DNA from: Bacillota bacterium
GTDB taxonomy: Bacteria > Bacillota > Limnochordia > Limnochordales > Limnochordaceae
Assembly: GCA_017577405.1 (NCBI GenBank)
Contig: PIUA01000010.1
Coordinates: 1 to 48,983 of the forward strand
DNA: 48,983 nt
Direction: 5' to 3'
How positions within the stretch are numbered: the stretch's first letter is position 1; the number at the start of each line of letters is the position of its first letter. Below, in pieces: positions 9,564-17,035 of this stretch. Both the position numbers and the translations under genes were made by a program. The notes below the pieces were generated by a model. That model was given only the letters and a program-made list of their open reading frames with translations, ran no database searches and was not told where the DNA came from.

Positions 9564-10832
9564 ATGCTGGAAGCCCTCATCAACGCGTTTCGCATCTCGG
9601 ACCTCCGGCGGAAGATCCTGTACACCCTGGGGCTTCTGGTGGTCTTCCGCATCGGCTCCTATATCCCCGTGCCCGGTGTCGACGCGGCCACCTTGCGGGA
9701 GATGCTCGACATCGGCGGCGGGAACGTCTTTGCCTTCCTCGACCTGTTCGCCGGCGGGGCGTTGGGGAACTTCGCCCTCTTTGCCATGGGCGTCAACCCC
9801 TACATCACCGCCTCGATCATCATGCAGCTGCTCCAGGTGGTCATTCCCCGGTTGGAGGAGCTGGCCAAAGAGGGGATCGAGGGTCGGAAGCAGATCGCCC
9901 AGTACACCCGCTACGGCACCGTCATCCTGGCCATCGTGCAGGCCATCGGTTTGACGGCCCTGGCGCGCAGCTACGGTGTGATCGCCAGCCCGACCTTCTT
10001 CACTCTGGCCGTCATCGTCGTCAATTTGACGGCGGGCTCCCTCTTCCTCACCTGGATCGGTGAGAAGATCAGCGAGAAGGGTATTGGCAACGGCGTCTCC
10101 CTGATCATCTTCACGGGGATTGTGGCCCGCTTCCCCTCCCAGATCGGCTTCGCCATCCGGGCGGTGGGAGAGGGCGGGGTGAGCATCTTCAGCCTGCTCC
10201 TCTACCTGGTGCTGGCGGTGGTCGTCATCGCCGGCGTGGTCATGGTACAGGAAGGGCAGCGGAGGATCCCGGTCCAGTACGCCCGGCGGGTGGTGGGCCG
10301 GCGGGTGATGGGCGGCCAGAGCACCCACATCCCCCTACGGGTCAACCAGGCGGGGGTCATCCCCGTCATCTTCGCCAGCTCCATCCTGACCTTCCCCTTG
10401 ACCCTGGGGCAGTTCGTCCCCTCGCTGGCGCGGTTTACCGACTGGCTGGCCTTGGGCGGGGTTGGGTATAATATCGTGTACGCGCTGCTGGTGGTCTTCT
10501 TCACGTACTTTTACACGGCCGTCACCTTTAACCCCCGGGATGTGGCGGACAACATGCGGAAGTACGGCGGGTTCATCCCCGGCTTGCGCCCCGGGCGGCC
10601 GACGGCCGAGTACTTGGACCGGGTGCTCACCCGCATCACCCTGCTGGGGGCACTCTTCCTGGCGTTCATTGCGGTGCTGCCTTACCTGATGGCAGGCATC
10701 ACCCGGTTGCCCATGCAGATTATGTCCTTCGGCGGCACCAGCCTCTTGATCATGGTGGGCGTCGCCCTGGACACGATGAAGCAGGTGGAGGCGCAGCTCT
10801 TGATGCGCCACTACGAAGGCTTCATCCGCTAG
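9564..10832 (+). CDS. secY: Protein translocase subunit SecY
   Basis: A 422-residue polytopic membrane protein with ten predicted hydrophobic segments. LDLFAGGALGNFALFAMGVN, PYITASIIMQLLQVVIP and the loop region NPRDVADNMRKYGGFIPGLR are SecY signatures. SecY forms the protein-conducting channel with SecE and SecG and works with SecA and the SRP route. ATG follows the rplO stop by 1 nt, so translation is coupled. adk, which normally comes next, is missing. Confidence 0.97.
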   Translation: MLEALINAFRISDLRRKILYTLGLLVVFRIGSYIPVPGVDAATLREMLDIGGGNVFAFLDLFAGGALGNFALFAMGVNPYITASIIMQLLQVVIPRLEELAKEGIEGRKQIAQYTRYGTVILAIVQAIGLTALARSYGVIASPTFFTLAVIVVNLTAGSLFLTWIGEKISEKGIGNGVSLIIFTGIVARFPSQIGFAIRAVGEGGVSIFSLLLYLVLAVVVIAGVVMVQEGQRRIPVQYARRVVGRRVMGGQSTHIPLRVNQAGVIPVIFASSILTFPLTLGQFVPSLARFTDWLALGGVGYNIVYALLVVFFTYFYTAVTFNPRDVADNMRKYGGFIPGLRPGRPTAEYLDRVLTRITLLGALFLAFIAVLPYLMAGITRLPMQIMSFGGTSLLIMVGVALDTMKQVEAQLLMRHYEGFIR

Positions 10833-10851
10833 GGAAGGCGGCGACGGGAGG

Positions 10852-11601
10852 GTGATCATTCTCAAGTCGTCCGAAGAGATCCGCCGGCTTCGCCGGGCCG
10901 GGAAGCTGGTGGCCGACGCGCATGCGCTGGTGGCCGAGATGATCCGTCCCGGCGTGACCACCGCCGAGCTGGATGAGGCGGTGGAGCAACTGATCCGGAA
11001 GGCGGGCGGCATCCCGACCTTCAAGGGGTACCAAGGGTTCCCGGCAAGCATCTGCACCTCCGTGGACGATGAGGTGATCCATGGGATTCCGGGCTCCCGG
11101 CGGCTGGAGGAAGGCCAGATTGTCTCGGTGGACATCGGGGTGACCTTAGACGGTTTTGTGGGCGACAGCGCCTGGACCTACCCCGTCGGCGCCATCGCGC
11201 CCGACGTCCAGCGGCTTCTCCAGACCACGGAGGAGGCCCTGTACCGCGGAATCGAAGCCGCCCGCCCAGGGAACCGCATCTCCGATATCGGGCACGCGAT
11301 CCAGACCTGGGTTGAGCGCCGCGGCTTCTCTGTGGTGCGTGACTTTGTCGGCCACGGGGTGGGGCGCGAGATGCATGAAGAACCTCAGGTGCCCAACTTC
11401 GGCCCCCCGGGGCGGGGCCCCCGGATCAAACCTGGCATGTGCCTGGCCATCGAACCGATGGTCACCATGGGGAAGCATCATGTGCGGATCTTGGACGACC
11501 AGTGGACGGCGGTGACGGTGGATGGGTCCCTCGCGGCCCACTTTGAGCACACCATCATCGTCACCCCCGATGGGCCCGAGATCCTGACCCGGCGGGAGTG
11601 A
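10852..11601 (+). CDS. map: Methionine aminopeptidase, type I
   Basis: A 249-residue enzyme that removes the initiator methionine from new proteins. The five metal ligands of the family can be placed at D94 (VDIGV), D105 (GDSAW), H168 (GHGVG), E201 (IEPM) and E232 (FEHT). The fold covers the whole length with no extra N-terminal zinc domain. GTG start with GGGAGG upstream. It follows secY directly and precedes a KOW protein and infA. Confidence 0.96.
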   Translation: MIILKSSEEIRRLRRAGKLVADAHALVAEMIRPGVTTAELDEAVEQLIRKAGGIPTFKGYQGFPASICTSVDDEVIHGIPGSRRLEEGQIVSVDIGVTLDGFVGDSAWTYPVGAIAPDVQRLLQTTEEALYRGIEAARPGNRISDIGHAIQTWVERRGFSVVRDFVGHGVGREMHEEPQVPNFGPPGRGPRIKPGMCLAIEPMVTMGKHHVRILDDQWTAVTVDGSLAAHFEHTIIVTPDGPEILTRRE

Positions 11602-11631
11602 GCCGGGTCGGGAGCGGGATGGTGAGGTGTT

Positions 11632-11949
11632 ATGGCCAGGAAGCCGGAGCTCGGCGGACGGGTGACATCCCGAGCCGGGCGGGACGCAGGTCGGTGCTAC
11701 ATGGTGGTCGGCTTGGCCGATGAGCGGATGGTGCTGGTGAGCGACGGCGACCGCCACCCGCTCAGCAAGCCCAAGCGGAAGAACCTGAAGCACCTGTGGC
11801 TTCATGCGGAGGTCGATCGGGATCTGGGCCAGCGGCTGATGCGGGGGGAGCCGGTGAGCGACCGGGAAATTCGGGCTCGCATCGAAGCGTGGCTGGCCGA
11901 GGAGGCCAGCGCCGGAGAGCGATCGGAGCCGGCAGGCGTCGCGGAATAG
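11632..11949 (+). CDS. KOW-domain RNA-binding protein (L14e/L27e-like)
   Basis: A 105-residue basic protein. The first 50 residues, including GGRVTSRAGRDAGRCYMVVG, form a KOW-like barrel of the kind annotated as L14e/L6e/L27e-like in clostridia, where it also stands between map and infA. The middle PLSKPKRKNLKHLWLHAEV is rich in lysine and fits RNA contact. The C-terminus is acidic. Its exact role in the ribosome is unproven. Three nt separate it from the infA SD region. Confidence 0.8.
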   Translation: MARKPELGGRVTSRAGRDAGRCYMVVGLADERMVLVSDGDRHPLSKPKRKNLKHLWLHAEVDRDLGQRLMRGEPVSDREIRARIEAWLAEEASAGERSEPAGVAE

Positions 11950-11964
11950 GAGGTGATGGCACGG

Positions 11965-12183
11965 GTGGGTAAGGAAGACGTGATCGAGATGGAAGGGACC
12001 GTGATTGAGCCGCTGCCGAACGCCATGTTCCGCGTCGAGCTTGAGAATGGCCACCGGGTTCTGGCGCACATTTCCGGGAAGATGCGGATGCACTACATCC
12101 GAATCATCCCAGGCGATAAGGTGACCGTTGAGCTTTCGCCGTACGATTTGAGCCGGGGCCGGATTGTCTACCGGAAGCGGTGA
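11965..12183 (+). CDS. infA: Translation initiation factor IF-1
   Basis: A 72-residue OB-fold protein, exactly the IF-1 length. [20 protein letters not shown] and [20 protein letters not shown] are almost invariant in bacteria. IF-1 occupies the 30S A site during initiation. In-frame GTG 11953 and ATG 11956 lie on or against the SD AGGAGG (11948-11953), so GTG 11965 is preferred: it gives [11 protein letters not shown], which aligns with other IF-1 starts. Confidence 0.93.
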   Translation: MGKEDVIEMEGTVIEPLPNAMFRVELENGHRVLAHISGKMRMHYIRIIPGDKVTVELSPYDLSRGRIVYRKR

Positions 12184-12213
12184 CGGCCCGGCCCAGTGGG
12201 GAGGTGGGTGCAG

Positions 12214-12327
12214 ATGAAGGTGCGGCCCTCGGTGAAGCCCAGGTGCGAGAAGTGTAAGGTGATCCGGCGCCACGGCCGGGTCATGGTTATCTGCGAGAAC
12301 CCGAAGCACAAGCAGGTGCAGGGTTAG
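12214..12327 (+). CDS. rpmJ: 50S ribosomal protein L36 (zinc form)
   Basis: A 37-residue protein, [20 protein letters not shown] and onward, ending NPKHKQVQG. The zinc ligands C11, C14, C27 and H32 of the C+ form are present. L36 packs against 23S rRNA near the factor site. ATG 12214 follows GGGGAGGTGGGTGCAG. The order infA-rpmJ-rpsM is standard for Firmicutes. Confidence 0.96.
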   Translation: MKVRPSVKPRCEKCKVIRRHGRVMVICENPKHKQVQG

Positions 12328-12343
12328 TCAGGAGGGTGTGACG

Positions 12344-12718
12344 ATGGCGCGGATCGCCGGCGTCGACATCCCGCGAGAGAAGCGTGTGGAGGCGGCGCTT
12401 ACCTACATTTACGGCATTGGCTTGTCGACGTCCCGCAAGATCCTGGCGAAGACGGGCGTCAACCCCGACACGCGCGTGCGGGATCTCACCGAGGACGAGG
12501 TGACCCGCCTCCGGGAGGTCATCGAGAAGGAGCACGTGGTGGAGGGTGACCTCCGGCGGGAGGTCCAGGCCAACATTAAGCGGTTGATCGACATCGGTTG
12601 CTACCGGGGCCTCCGCCACCGCCGGGGCCTGCCGGTCCGGGGCCAGCGGACGCGCACCAACGCTCGGACGCGCAAGGGCCCGCGGCGGACGGTCGGCATC
12701 CGGAAGAAGAAGAAGTGA
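12344..12718 (+). CDS. rpsM: 30S ribosomal protein S13
   Basis: A 124-residue protein. [20 protein letters not shown] and the helix-two-turn-helix block [18 protein letters not shown] open it, and the basic tail [21 protein letters not shown]-type end contacts tRNA in the P site. S13 also bridges to L5. GGAGGGTGTGACG precedes ATG 12344; an in-frame GTG at 12338 sits inside the SD spacer and is not used here. Confidence 0.95.
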   Translation: MARIAGVDIPREKRVEAALTYIYGIGLSTSRKILAKTGVNPDTRVRDLTEDEVTRLREVIEKEHVVEGDLRREVQANIKRLIDIGCYRGLRHRRGLPVRGQRTRTNARTRKGPRRTVGIRKKKK

Positions 12719-12780
12719 GGCCAGGCCAGGGGGCCGTTCAGCCCAGCAGTCAGCTCGGGTTCCATGAGGGGTGAAGGCGC

Positions 12781-13176
12781 ATGTCCAGACAGCAGGGCAC
12801 CACCCGGGTGAAGCGCCGGGAACGGAAGAACGTGGCGTACGGGGTGGCCCACATCAAGTCAACCTTTAACAACACGCTGGTCACCATTACCGACCGTCAG
12901 GGGAATGTGATCGCTTGGGCCAGCGCCGGGACCGTTGGCTTCAAGGGTGCCCGTAAGGGGACGCCGTACGCGGCCGGCCTGGCGGCGGAGCGGGCGGCGC
13001 GGATGGCCATGGAGCATGGCATGCGGGAGATCGACGTCTACGTCAAGGGACCGGGTTCAGGCCGGGAGGCCGCCATCCGTTCCTTGCAGGCGGCCGGCTT
13101 GGAAGTGAACGCCATCAAGGACGTCACCCCCGTGCCCCACAACGGCTGCCGTCCTCCCAAGCGGCGCCGTGTCTAA
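12781..13176 (+). CDS. rpsK: 30S ribosomal protein S11
   Basis: A 131-residue protein. [20 protein letters not shown] and [20 protein letters not shown] are S11 signatures, and the end [18 protein letters not shown] is invariant. S11 lines the mRNA exit region of the platform. GAGGGGTGAAGGCGC lies before ATG. The 62 nt gap after rpsM holds nothing recognisable. Confidence 0.97.
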   Translation: MSRQQGTTRVKRRERKNVAYGVAHIKSTFNNTLVTITDRQGNVIAWASAGTVGFKGARKGTPYAAGLAAERAARMAMEHGMREIDVYVKGPGSGREAAIRSLQAAGLEVNAIKDVTPVPHNGCRPPKRRRV

Positions 13177-13200
13177 CGTGAGGAGGTGAAGGGATCCAGC

Positions 13201-13827
13201 ATGGCACGATACACCGGCCCCGTTTGCCGTCTCTGCCGGCGGGCGGGCGAGAAGCTTTACCTCAAAGGTGACAAGTGCTACAGCGACAAGTGCCCCGTGG
13301 CCCGGCGGACCTACCCGCCCGGTCAGCACGGGCAGCGGCGGCGGAAGGCGTCGGATTACGCCCTGCACCTGCAGGAGAAGCAGAAGCTGCGCCGCATCTA
13401 CGGCGTGCTGGAGCGCCAGTTTAGGCGGTACTACGAGATGGCGGCCAAGGCCAAGGGTGTTACGGGCGAGACTTTGCTGCAGATCTTGGAGCGGCGCCTG
13501 GACAACGTGGTTTACCGCCTCGGGTTCGGCGTCTCCCGTCCTCAGGCCCGTCAGCTGGTCATGCACGGCCACGTGGCGGTCAACGGGCGGAAGGTGGACA
13601 TTCCGTCCTATCTGGTCAAGCCCGGCGACGTCATCAGCATCCGGGAGCGGAGCCGGGACCTGGACCTGATCAAGGCCAACGTGGAAGCGGCCCAGCAGCG
13701 CGGTGTGCCTGAGTGGCTCAGCTTCAGCCCCGAGACCTACTCGGGTGAGGTCTTGGAGTTGCCGCGCCGGGAGCAGATCGACCTCGATGTGGAAGAGCAT
13801 CTGGTCGTCGAGTACTACTCCCGGTAG
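13201..13827 (+). CDS. rpsD: 30S ribosomal protein S4 (zinc form)
   Basis: A 208-residue protein. The N-terminus [20 protein letters not shown] with four cysteines (C9, C12, C26, C31) is the zinc-binding form of S4; the Bacillus protein lacks these cysteines. The S4 RNA-binding domain follows with [20 protein letters not shown] and [18 protein letters not shown]4 nucleates 30S assembly. ATG 13201 follows GAGGAGGTGAAGG; the frame is open upstream without family match. Confidence 0.95.
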   Translation: MARYTGPVCRLCRRAGEKLYLKGDKCYSDKCPVARRTYPPGQHGQRRRKASDYALHLQEKQKLRRIYGVLERQFRRYYEMAAKAKGVTGETLLQILERRLDNVVYRLGFGVSRPQARQLVMHGHVAVNGRKVDIPSYLVKPGDVISIRERSRDLDLIKANVEAAQQRGVPEWLSFSPETYSGEVLELPRREQIDLDVEEHLVVEYYSR

Positions 13828-13866
13828 GGGCGCCCGGTTGAGGGCCTGGTCTGAAGGGGGGCAACG

Positions 13867-14814
13867 GTGCGCATGATCGAGATCGAACGGCCGCGGATCG
13901 TCAGCGAGGTCTTGGAGCCGACCTACGGCCGGTTCGTGGTGGAACCGCTGGAACGCGGCTACGGCACCACGCTGGGGAACAGCCTCCGGCGGATCCTGCT
14001 CTCGTCCCTTCCCGGTGCGGCCCCTACGGCGGTGCGGATCGACGGGGTGCTCCACGAATTCTCGACGATCCCGGGCGTGGTCGAGGACACGACGGACATC
14101 GTCCTCAACCTGAAGCAGCTCTTGGTGAAGCTGCACGTCGACGAGCCGGTGCAGGTGCGGGTGGAGGCCCAGGGCCCCGCCGAGGTAACGGCCGGGGACA
14201 TCATCGCCGGCCCCGAGGTGGAGATCCTGAACCCTGACCTCCACATCGCCACCCTGGACGAGGGCGGCAGGCTCTACATGGAGATTACCCTTGAGAAGGG
14301 CCGGGGATACGTCTCCGCCGAGCGGAACAAGAAGGATGAGATGCCTATTGGCCTCATCCCTCTCGACGCCATCTTCACCCCCGTGCCGCGGGTGAACTTT
14401 GAGGTGGAGAACACCCGGGTGGGTCAGGTGACGGACTATGACCGCCTGATCCTCGATGTGTGGACCGATGGGAGCATTGCTCCCGACGAGGCAGTCAGCC
14501 TGGCGGCCCGCATCATGTCGGAGCACCTGAAGCTCTTCATCGCTCTGACCGACACCTCCGCCGACGTGGAGATCATGGTCGAGAAGGAAGAGGAGGAGAA
14601 GGACCGGCTCCTGGAGCTGCCCATCGAGGAGCTGGATCTGTCGGTCCGCTCCTACAACTGCCTGAAGCGGGCCGGCATCAACACCATCGAGGATCTCGTC
14701 CGGAAGACCGAAGAGGACATGCTGAAGATCCGGAACCTGGGCAAGAAGTCGCTCGCGGAGATCAAGGAGAAGCTGGGCAACTTCGGGCTCTCCTTGCGGT
14801 CGGCGGACGAGTAG
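13867..14814 (+). CDS. rpoA: RNA polymerase alpha subunit
   Basis: A 315-residue protein with both alpha domains. The N-terminal assembly domain has [20 protein letters not shown] and [17 protein letters not shown]; the C-terminal domain has [20 protein letters not shown] and [17 protein letters not shown], which bind UP elements and activators. The linker is rich in glutamate and lysine. GTG 13867 is 5 nt after AAGGGGGG; ATG 13873 (starting MIEIERP) is an equally family-like alternative. Confidence 0.96.
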   Translation: MRMIEIERPRIVSEVLEPTYGRFVVEPLERGYGTTLGNSLRRILLSSLPGAAPTAVRIDGVLHEFSTIPGVVEDTTDIVLNLKQLLVKLHVDEPVQVRVEAQGPAEVTAGDIIAGPEVEILNPDLHIATLDEGGRLYMEITLEKGRGYVSAERNKKDEMPIGLIPLDAIFTPVPRVNFEVENTRVGQVTDYDRLILDVWTDGSIAPDEAVSLAARIMSEHLKLFIALTDTSADVEIMVEKEEEEKDRLLELPIEELDLSVRSYNCLKRAGINTIEDLVRKTEEDMLKIRNLGKKSLAEIKEKLGNFGLSLRSADE

Positions 14815-14831
14815 TGACCACGGCGAGGTGA

Positions 14832-15176
14832 ATGGCGTTGAAGCGACACAAGCTGGGCCGGAATGCAGCCAGCCGGCGCGCGTTGCTCCGCAACCAGGTG
14901 AGCGCCCTCATCGTCCACGGGCGCATCCAGACCACCGAGGCGAAGGCCAAGGCCATCCGGCCGTTGGCTGAGCGGATGATCCATTTGGGCAAGGAGGGCA
15001 CCCTGCACGCCCGCCGTCAGGCCGCCCGGTACTTAGTGGGGAAGGAGCCCGTCCGGAAGCTCTTCGAAGAGGTGGCTCCCCGGTACCAGGACCGGAACGG
15101 CGGCTACGTGCGGATCGTCAAGGTGGGGCCCCGCCGCGGGGATGCCGCGCCCATGTCCATCATCGAACTGGTGTGA
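14832..15176 (+). CDS. rplQ: 50S ribosomal protein L17
   Basis: A 114-residue protein. [20 protein letters not shown] and [20 protein letters not shown] are diagnostic of L17, which stands near the exit tunnel. The end [14 protein letters not shown] is normal. It closes the alpha operon 17 nt after rpoA. truA starts only 3 nt after its stop, so the ECF transporter genes found here in many Firmicutes are absent. Confidence 0.97.
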   Translation: MALKRHKLGRNAASRRALLRNQVSALIVHGRIQTTEAKAKAIRPLAERMIHLGKEGTLHARRQAARYLVGKEPVRKLFEEVAPRYQDRNGGYVRIVKVGPRRGDAAPMSIIELV

Positions 15177-15179
15177 TCG

Positions 15180-16013
15180 ATGCGCCCCCAACGGCGCGTG
15201 GTCCTCGTCGTCGAGTACGACGGGACGGGTTTTGCGGGATTTCAATCCCAACGGGGGCGTCCCGGCGGCCGGGTCACCGTTCAGGACGCCCTGAGGGCGG
15301 CGGTCCAGCGGGCGACGGGCGAATCGCCCAGGCTCTTGGCGGCCGGCCGGACCGATGCCGGTGTCCATGCCCTGGGCCAGGTGGTCGCTTTTGACACGAC
15401 CAGCTCCATTCCCGGCGACCGGTTCGCCCCGGCGTTGAACCGCCACCTGCCGGACGGGGTGGTGGTCCGCCGGTCCTGGGAGGCGGAGGCCTCCTTCCAC
15501 CCCCAGTACGGGGCGGTCTCCAAAGAGTACCGGTACCTGCTCCTAACCCGGAAAGAGCCGACCGCCCTGGCCCGGCACCGGGCCTGGTGGGTGCCCCGCG
15601 AGTTGGATCTGGAGGCGATGCGGGAGGCGGCGGCGGGGCTCACCGGACGGCATGATTTCGCCGCCTTTGCCAGCACCGGCTCTTCGGCCCGCTCCACCGT
15701 CCGGACCGTGTACCGTTTGGATCTTCTTCCCCAGCCCCCGTGGCTGGTCGTTGCGGTGGAAGGGGACGGCTTCCTGTACCGGATGGTCCGCCGCCTGGTG
15801 GCTGGGCTGGTCGAGGTGGGGCGGGGCCGGATGGCCCCGGCAGACCTGACCCGGCGCCTGAAAGAACCCCACCTGAAGCCTCCGGTGGGAACCGCGCCCC
15901 CGTGGGGCTTGTACCTGGTCCGGGTCCGCTACCCGCCCGAGCAACCGGGCGGGGTCGAAGGGCCTGGGGACCCGATCGGCGAGCTGATTGACCCGCTTGC
16001 CTCGATGTGGTAG
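15180..16013 (+). CDS. truA: tRNA pseudouridine(38-40) synthase TruA
   Basis: A 277-residue enzyme that converts uridines 38-40 of the anticodon arm to pseudouridine. The catalytic aspartate is D59 in AAGRTDAGVHALGQ. VEYDGTGFAGFQSQ at the start and the block GDGFLYRMVRRLVAGLVEVG are typical. Its start follows the rplQ stop by 3 nt, so it is probably in the same transcript. The promoter for rplM lies inside its last codons. Confidence 0.95.
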   Translation: MRPQRRVVLVVEYDGTGFAGFQSQRGRPGGRVTVQDALRAAVQRATGESPRLLAAGRTDAGVHALGQVVAFDTTSSIPGDRFAPALNRHLPDGVVVRRSWEAEASFHPQYGAVSKEYRYLLLTRKEPTALARHRAWWVPRELDLEAMREAAAGLTGRHDFAAFASTGSSARSTVRTVYRLDLLPQPPWLVVAVEGDGFLYRMVRRLVAGLVEVGRGRMAPADLTRRLKEPHLKPPVGTAPPWGLYLVRVRYPPEQPGGVEGPGDPIGELIDPLASMW

Positions 16014-16016
16014 CAT
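15988..16016 (+). promoter_or_regulatory. Promoter for rplM-rpsI
   Basis: TTGACC (15988-15993) and TAGCAT (16011-16016) are separated by exactly 17 nt, a good vegetative sigma promoter. It overlaps the truA stop codon. The -10 context TGTGGTAGCAT is identical over 11 bases to the second promoter near the right end of the window, before the expected rRNA operon. Confidence 0.75.
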
Positions 16017-16020
16017 CATA

Positions 16021-16040
16021 CCGCCCCATTTGGAGGGCGG
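16021..16040 (+). promoter_or_regulatory. Leader hairpin before rplM (candidate L13 leader)
   Basis: CCGCCC at 16021-16026 pairs with GGGCGG at 16035-16040 around an 8 nt loop, at the very start of the predicted rplM transcript. Firmicutes often have an L13-binding autoregulatory leader here. The position fits, but I cannot confirm the family from the sequence alone. Confidence 0.4.
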
Positions 16041-16067
16041 GTGCCGTAGGTGAGGAGGAGCTCGACC

Positions 16068-16514
16068 ATGCAGGGCGTGACCCAGCGGACGGTGGTTCCC
16101 AAGAAGGACGAGATTGAGCGGAAGTGGTACGTGGTCGACGCGCGCGGGCAAGTCTTGGGCCGCCTGGCCAGCCGCATCGCCGCCATCCTTCGGGGGAAGC
16201 ACAAGCCCTATTACACCCCCCACCTGGACACGGGGGATTACGTGATTGTGATCAACGCTGCGGACGTGGTGCTGACCGGCAAGAAGTGGGACAAGAAGAA
16301 GTACTTTTGGCACACCGGGTACCCCGGCGGCCTGAAGCAGCTGACCGCTCGCCAGATGCGGGAGCGGCATCCTGAGGCGCCCATCCGGCGGGCCGTGTGG
16401 GGGATGCTGCCCCACAACCGCCTGGGCCGCCAGATGATCAAGAAGCTGAAGGTCTACCCCGGGCCGGACCATCCGCACCAGGCTCAAAACCCCGAGCCGC
16501 TGCAGCTTTCCTAA
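16068..16514 (+). CDS. rplM: 50S ribosomal protein L13
   Basis: A 148-residue protein. [20 protein letters not shown] and [19 protein letters not shown] are L13 signatures, as is [16 protein letters not shown]13 is an early 23S assembly protein. ATG 16068 follows GAGGAGGAG; six further in-frame codons upstream are not family-like. It has its own promoter inside the end of truA and forms a two-gene unit with rpsI. Confidence 0.95.
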   Translation: MQGVTQRTVVPKKDEIERKWYVVDARGQVLGRLASRIAAILRGKHKPYYTPHLDTGDYVIVINAADVVLTGKKWDKKKYFWHTGYPGGLKQLTARQMRERHPEAPIRRAVWGMLPHNRLGRQMIKKLKVYPGPDHPHQAQNPEPLQLS

Positions 16515-16529
16515 AGGAGTGGGGTTGGT

Positions 16530-16931
16530 ATGGCAGTCGAAGTGAGCGAGCGCACGTACGCCACCGGGCGGCGCAAGACCGCGGTGGCCAAGGTCTGGCT
16601 CATGCCGGGCACGGGCGAGATCCGGGTCAACGGGCAGACCGTCAGCCAGTACTTCGGGCGGGTGACCCTGGAGCGGGAGATCCTCCGTCCCTTCCAGGTG
16701 ACCGAGACCGAGGGGAAGTTTGATGTCCAGGCCCGGCTCCTCGGCGGGGGCGTGGCTGCCCAGGCCATCGCCCTGAGGCACGGCATCGCCCGGGCGCTGA
16801 GCAGCCTGAACCCCGAGTTCCACACGCCGTTGAAGCGGGCGGGCTTGCTCACCCGGGACCCGCGCATGAAGGAGCGGCGCAAGTACGGCCTCAAGAAGGC
16901 CCGGAAGGCGCCCCAGTTCTCCAAGCGCTGA
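16530..16931 (+). CDS. rpsI: 30S ribosomal protein S9
   Basis: A 133-residue protein. YATGRRKTAVAKVWLMPGTG begins it, and its C-terminal tail KKARKAPQFSKR ends in the conserved Lys-Arg that reaches the P-site tRNA anticodon. AAAGGAG lies upstream of ATG. It ends the ribosomal region; the next gene is on the other strand and converges on it, about 100 nt away. Confidence 0.97.
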   Translation: MAVEVSERTYATGRRKTAVAKVWLMPGTGEIRVNGQTVSQYFGRVTLEREILRPFQVTETEGKFDVQARLLGGGVAAQAIALRHGIARALSSLNPEFHTPLKRAGLLTRDPRMKERRKYGLKKARKAPQFSKR

Positions 16932-16963
16932 ACCTGGGCCCTGCTGGCTTGCTCTCATCCTTT

Positions 16964-16989
16964 GGCCGTCCGTTTTCGTGGCCGTCCGT
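16964..16989. repeat. Short direct repeat between rpsI and the PBP gene
   Basis: GGCCGTCCGT occurs at 16964-16973 and again at 16980-16989. The stretch lies between two convergent genes (rpsI and the penicillin-binding protein). No U-tract terminator is visible there. Confidence 0.5.
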
Positions 16990-17035
16990 CGCCGCGGCGG
17001 TCCGGTGGCGCGCTGGTGGATCCGCGGGCTGTTCC

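Noticed and set aside
373-10328. Long open frames on the minus strand across the ribosomal cluster (for example 2092-4344 and 5231-6802)
   Set aside because: They are antisense to certain ribosomal genes, lack SD sites, and have Pro/Arg/Gly/His-rich products typical of high-GC shadow frames.
16932-17035. Terminator between rpsI and the PBP gene
   Set aside because: No stable stem followed by T residues in either direction was found.
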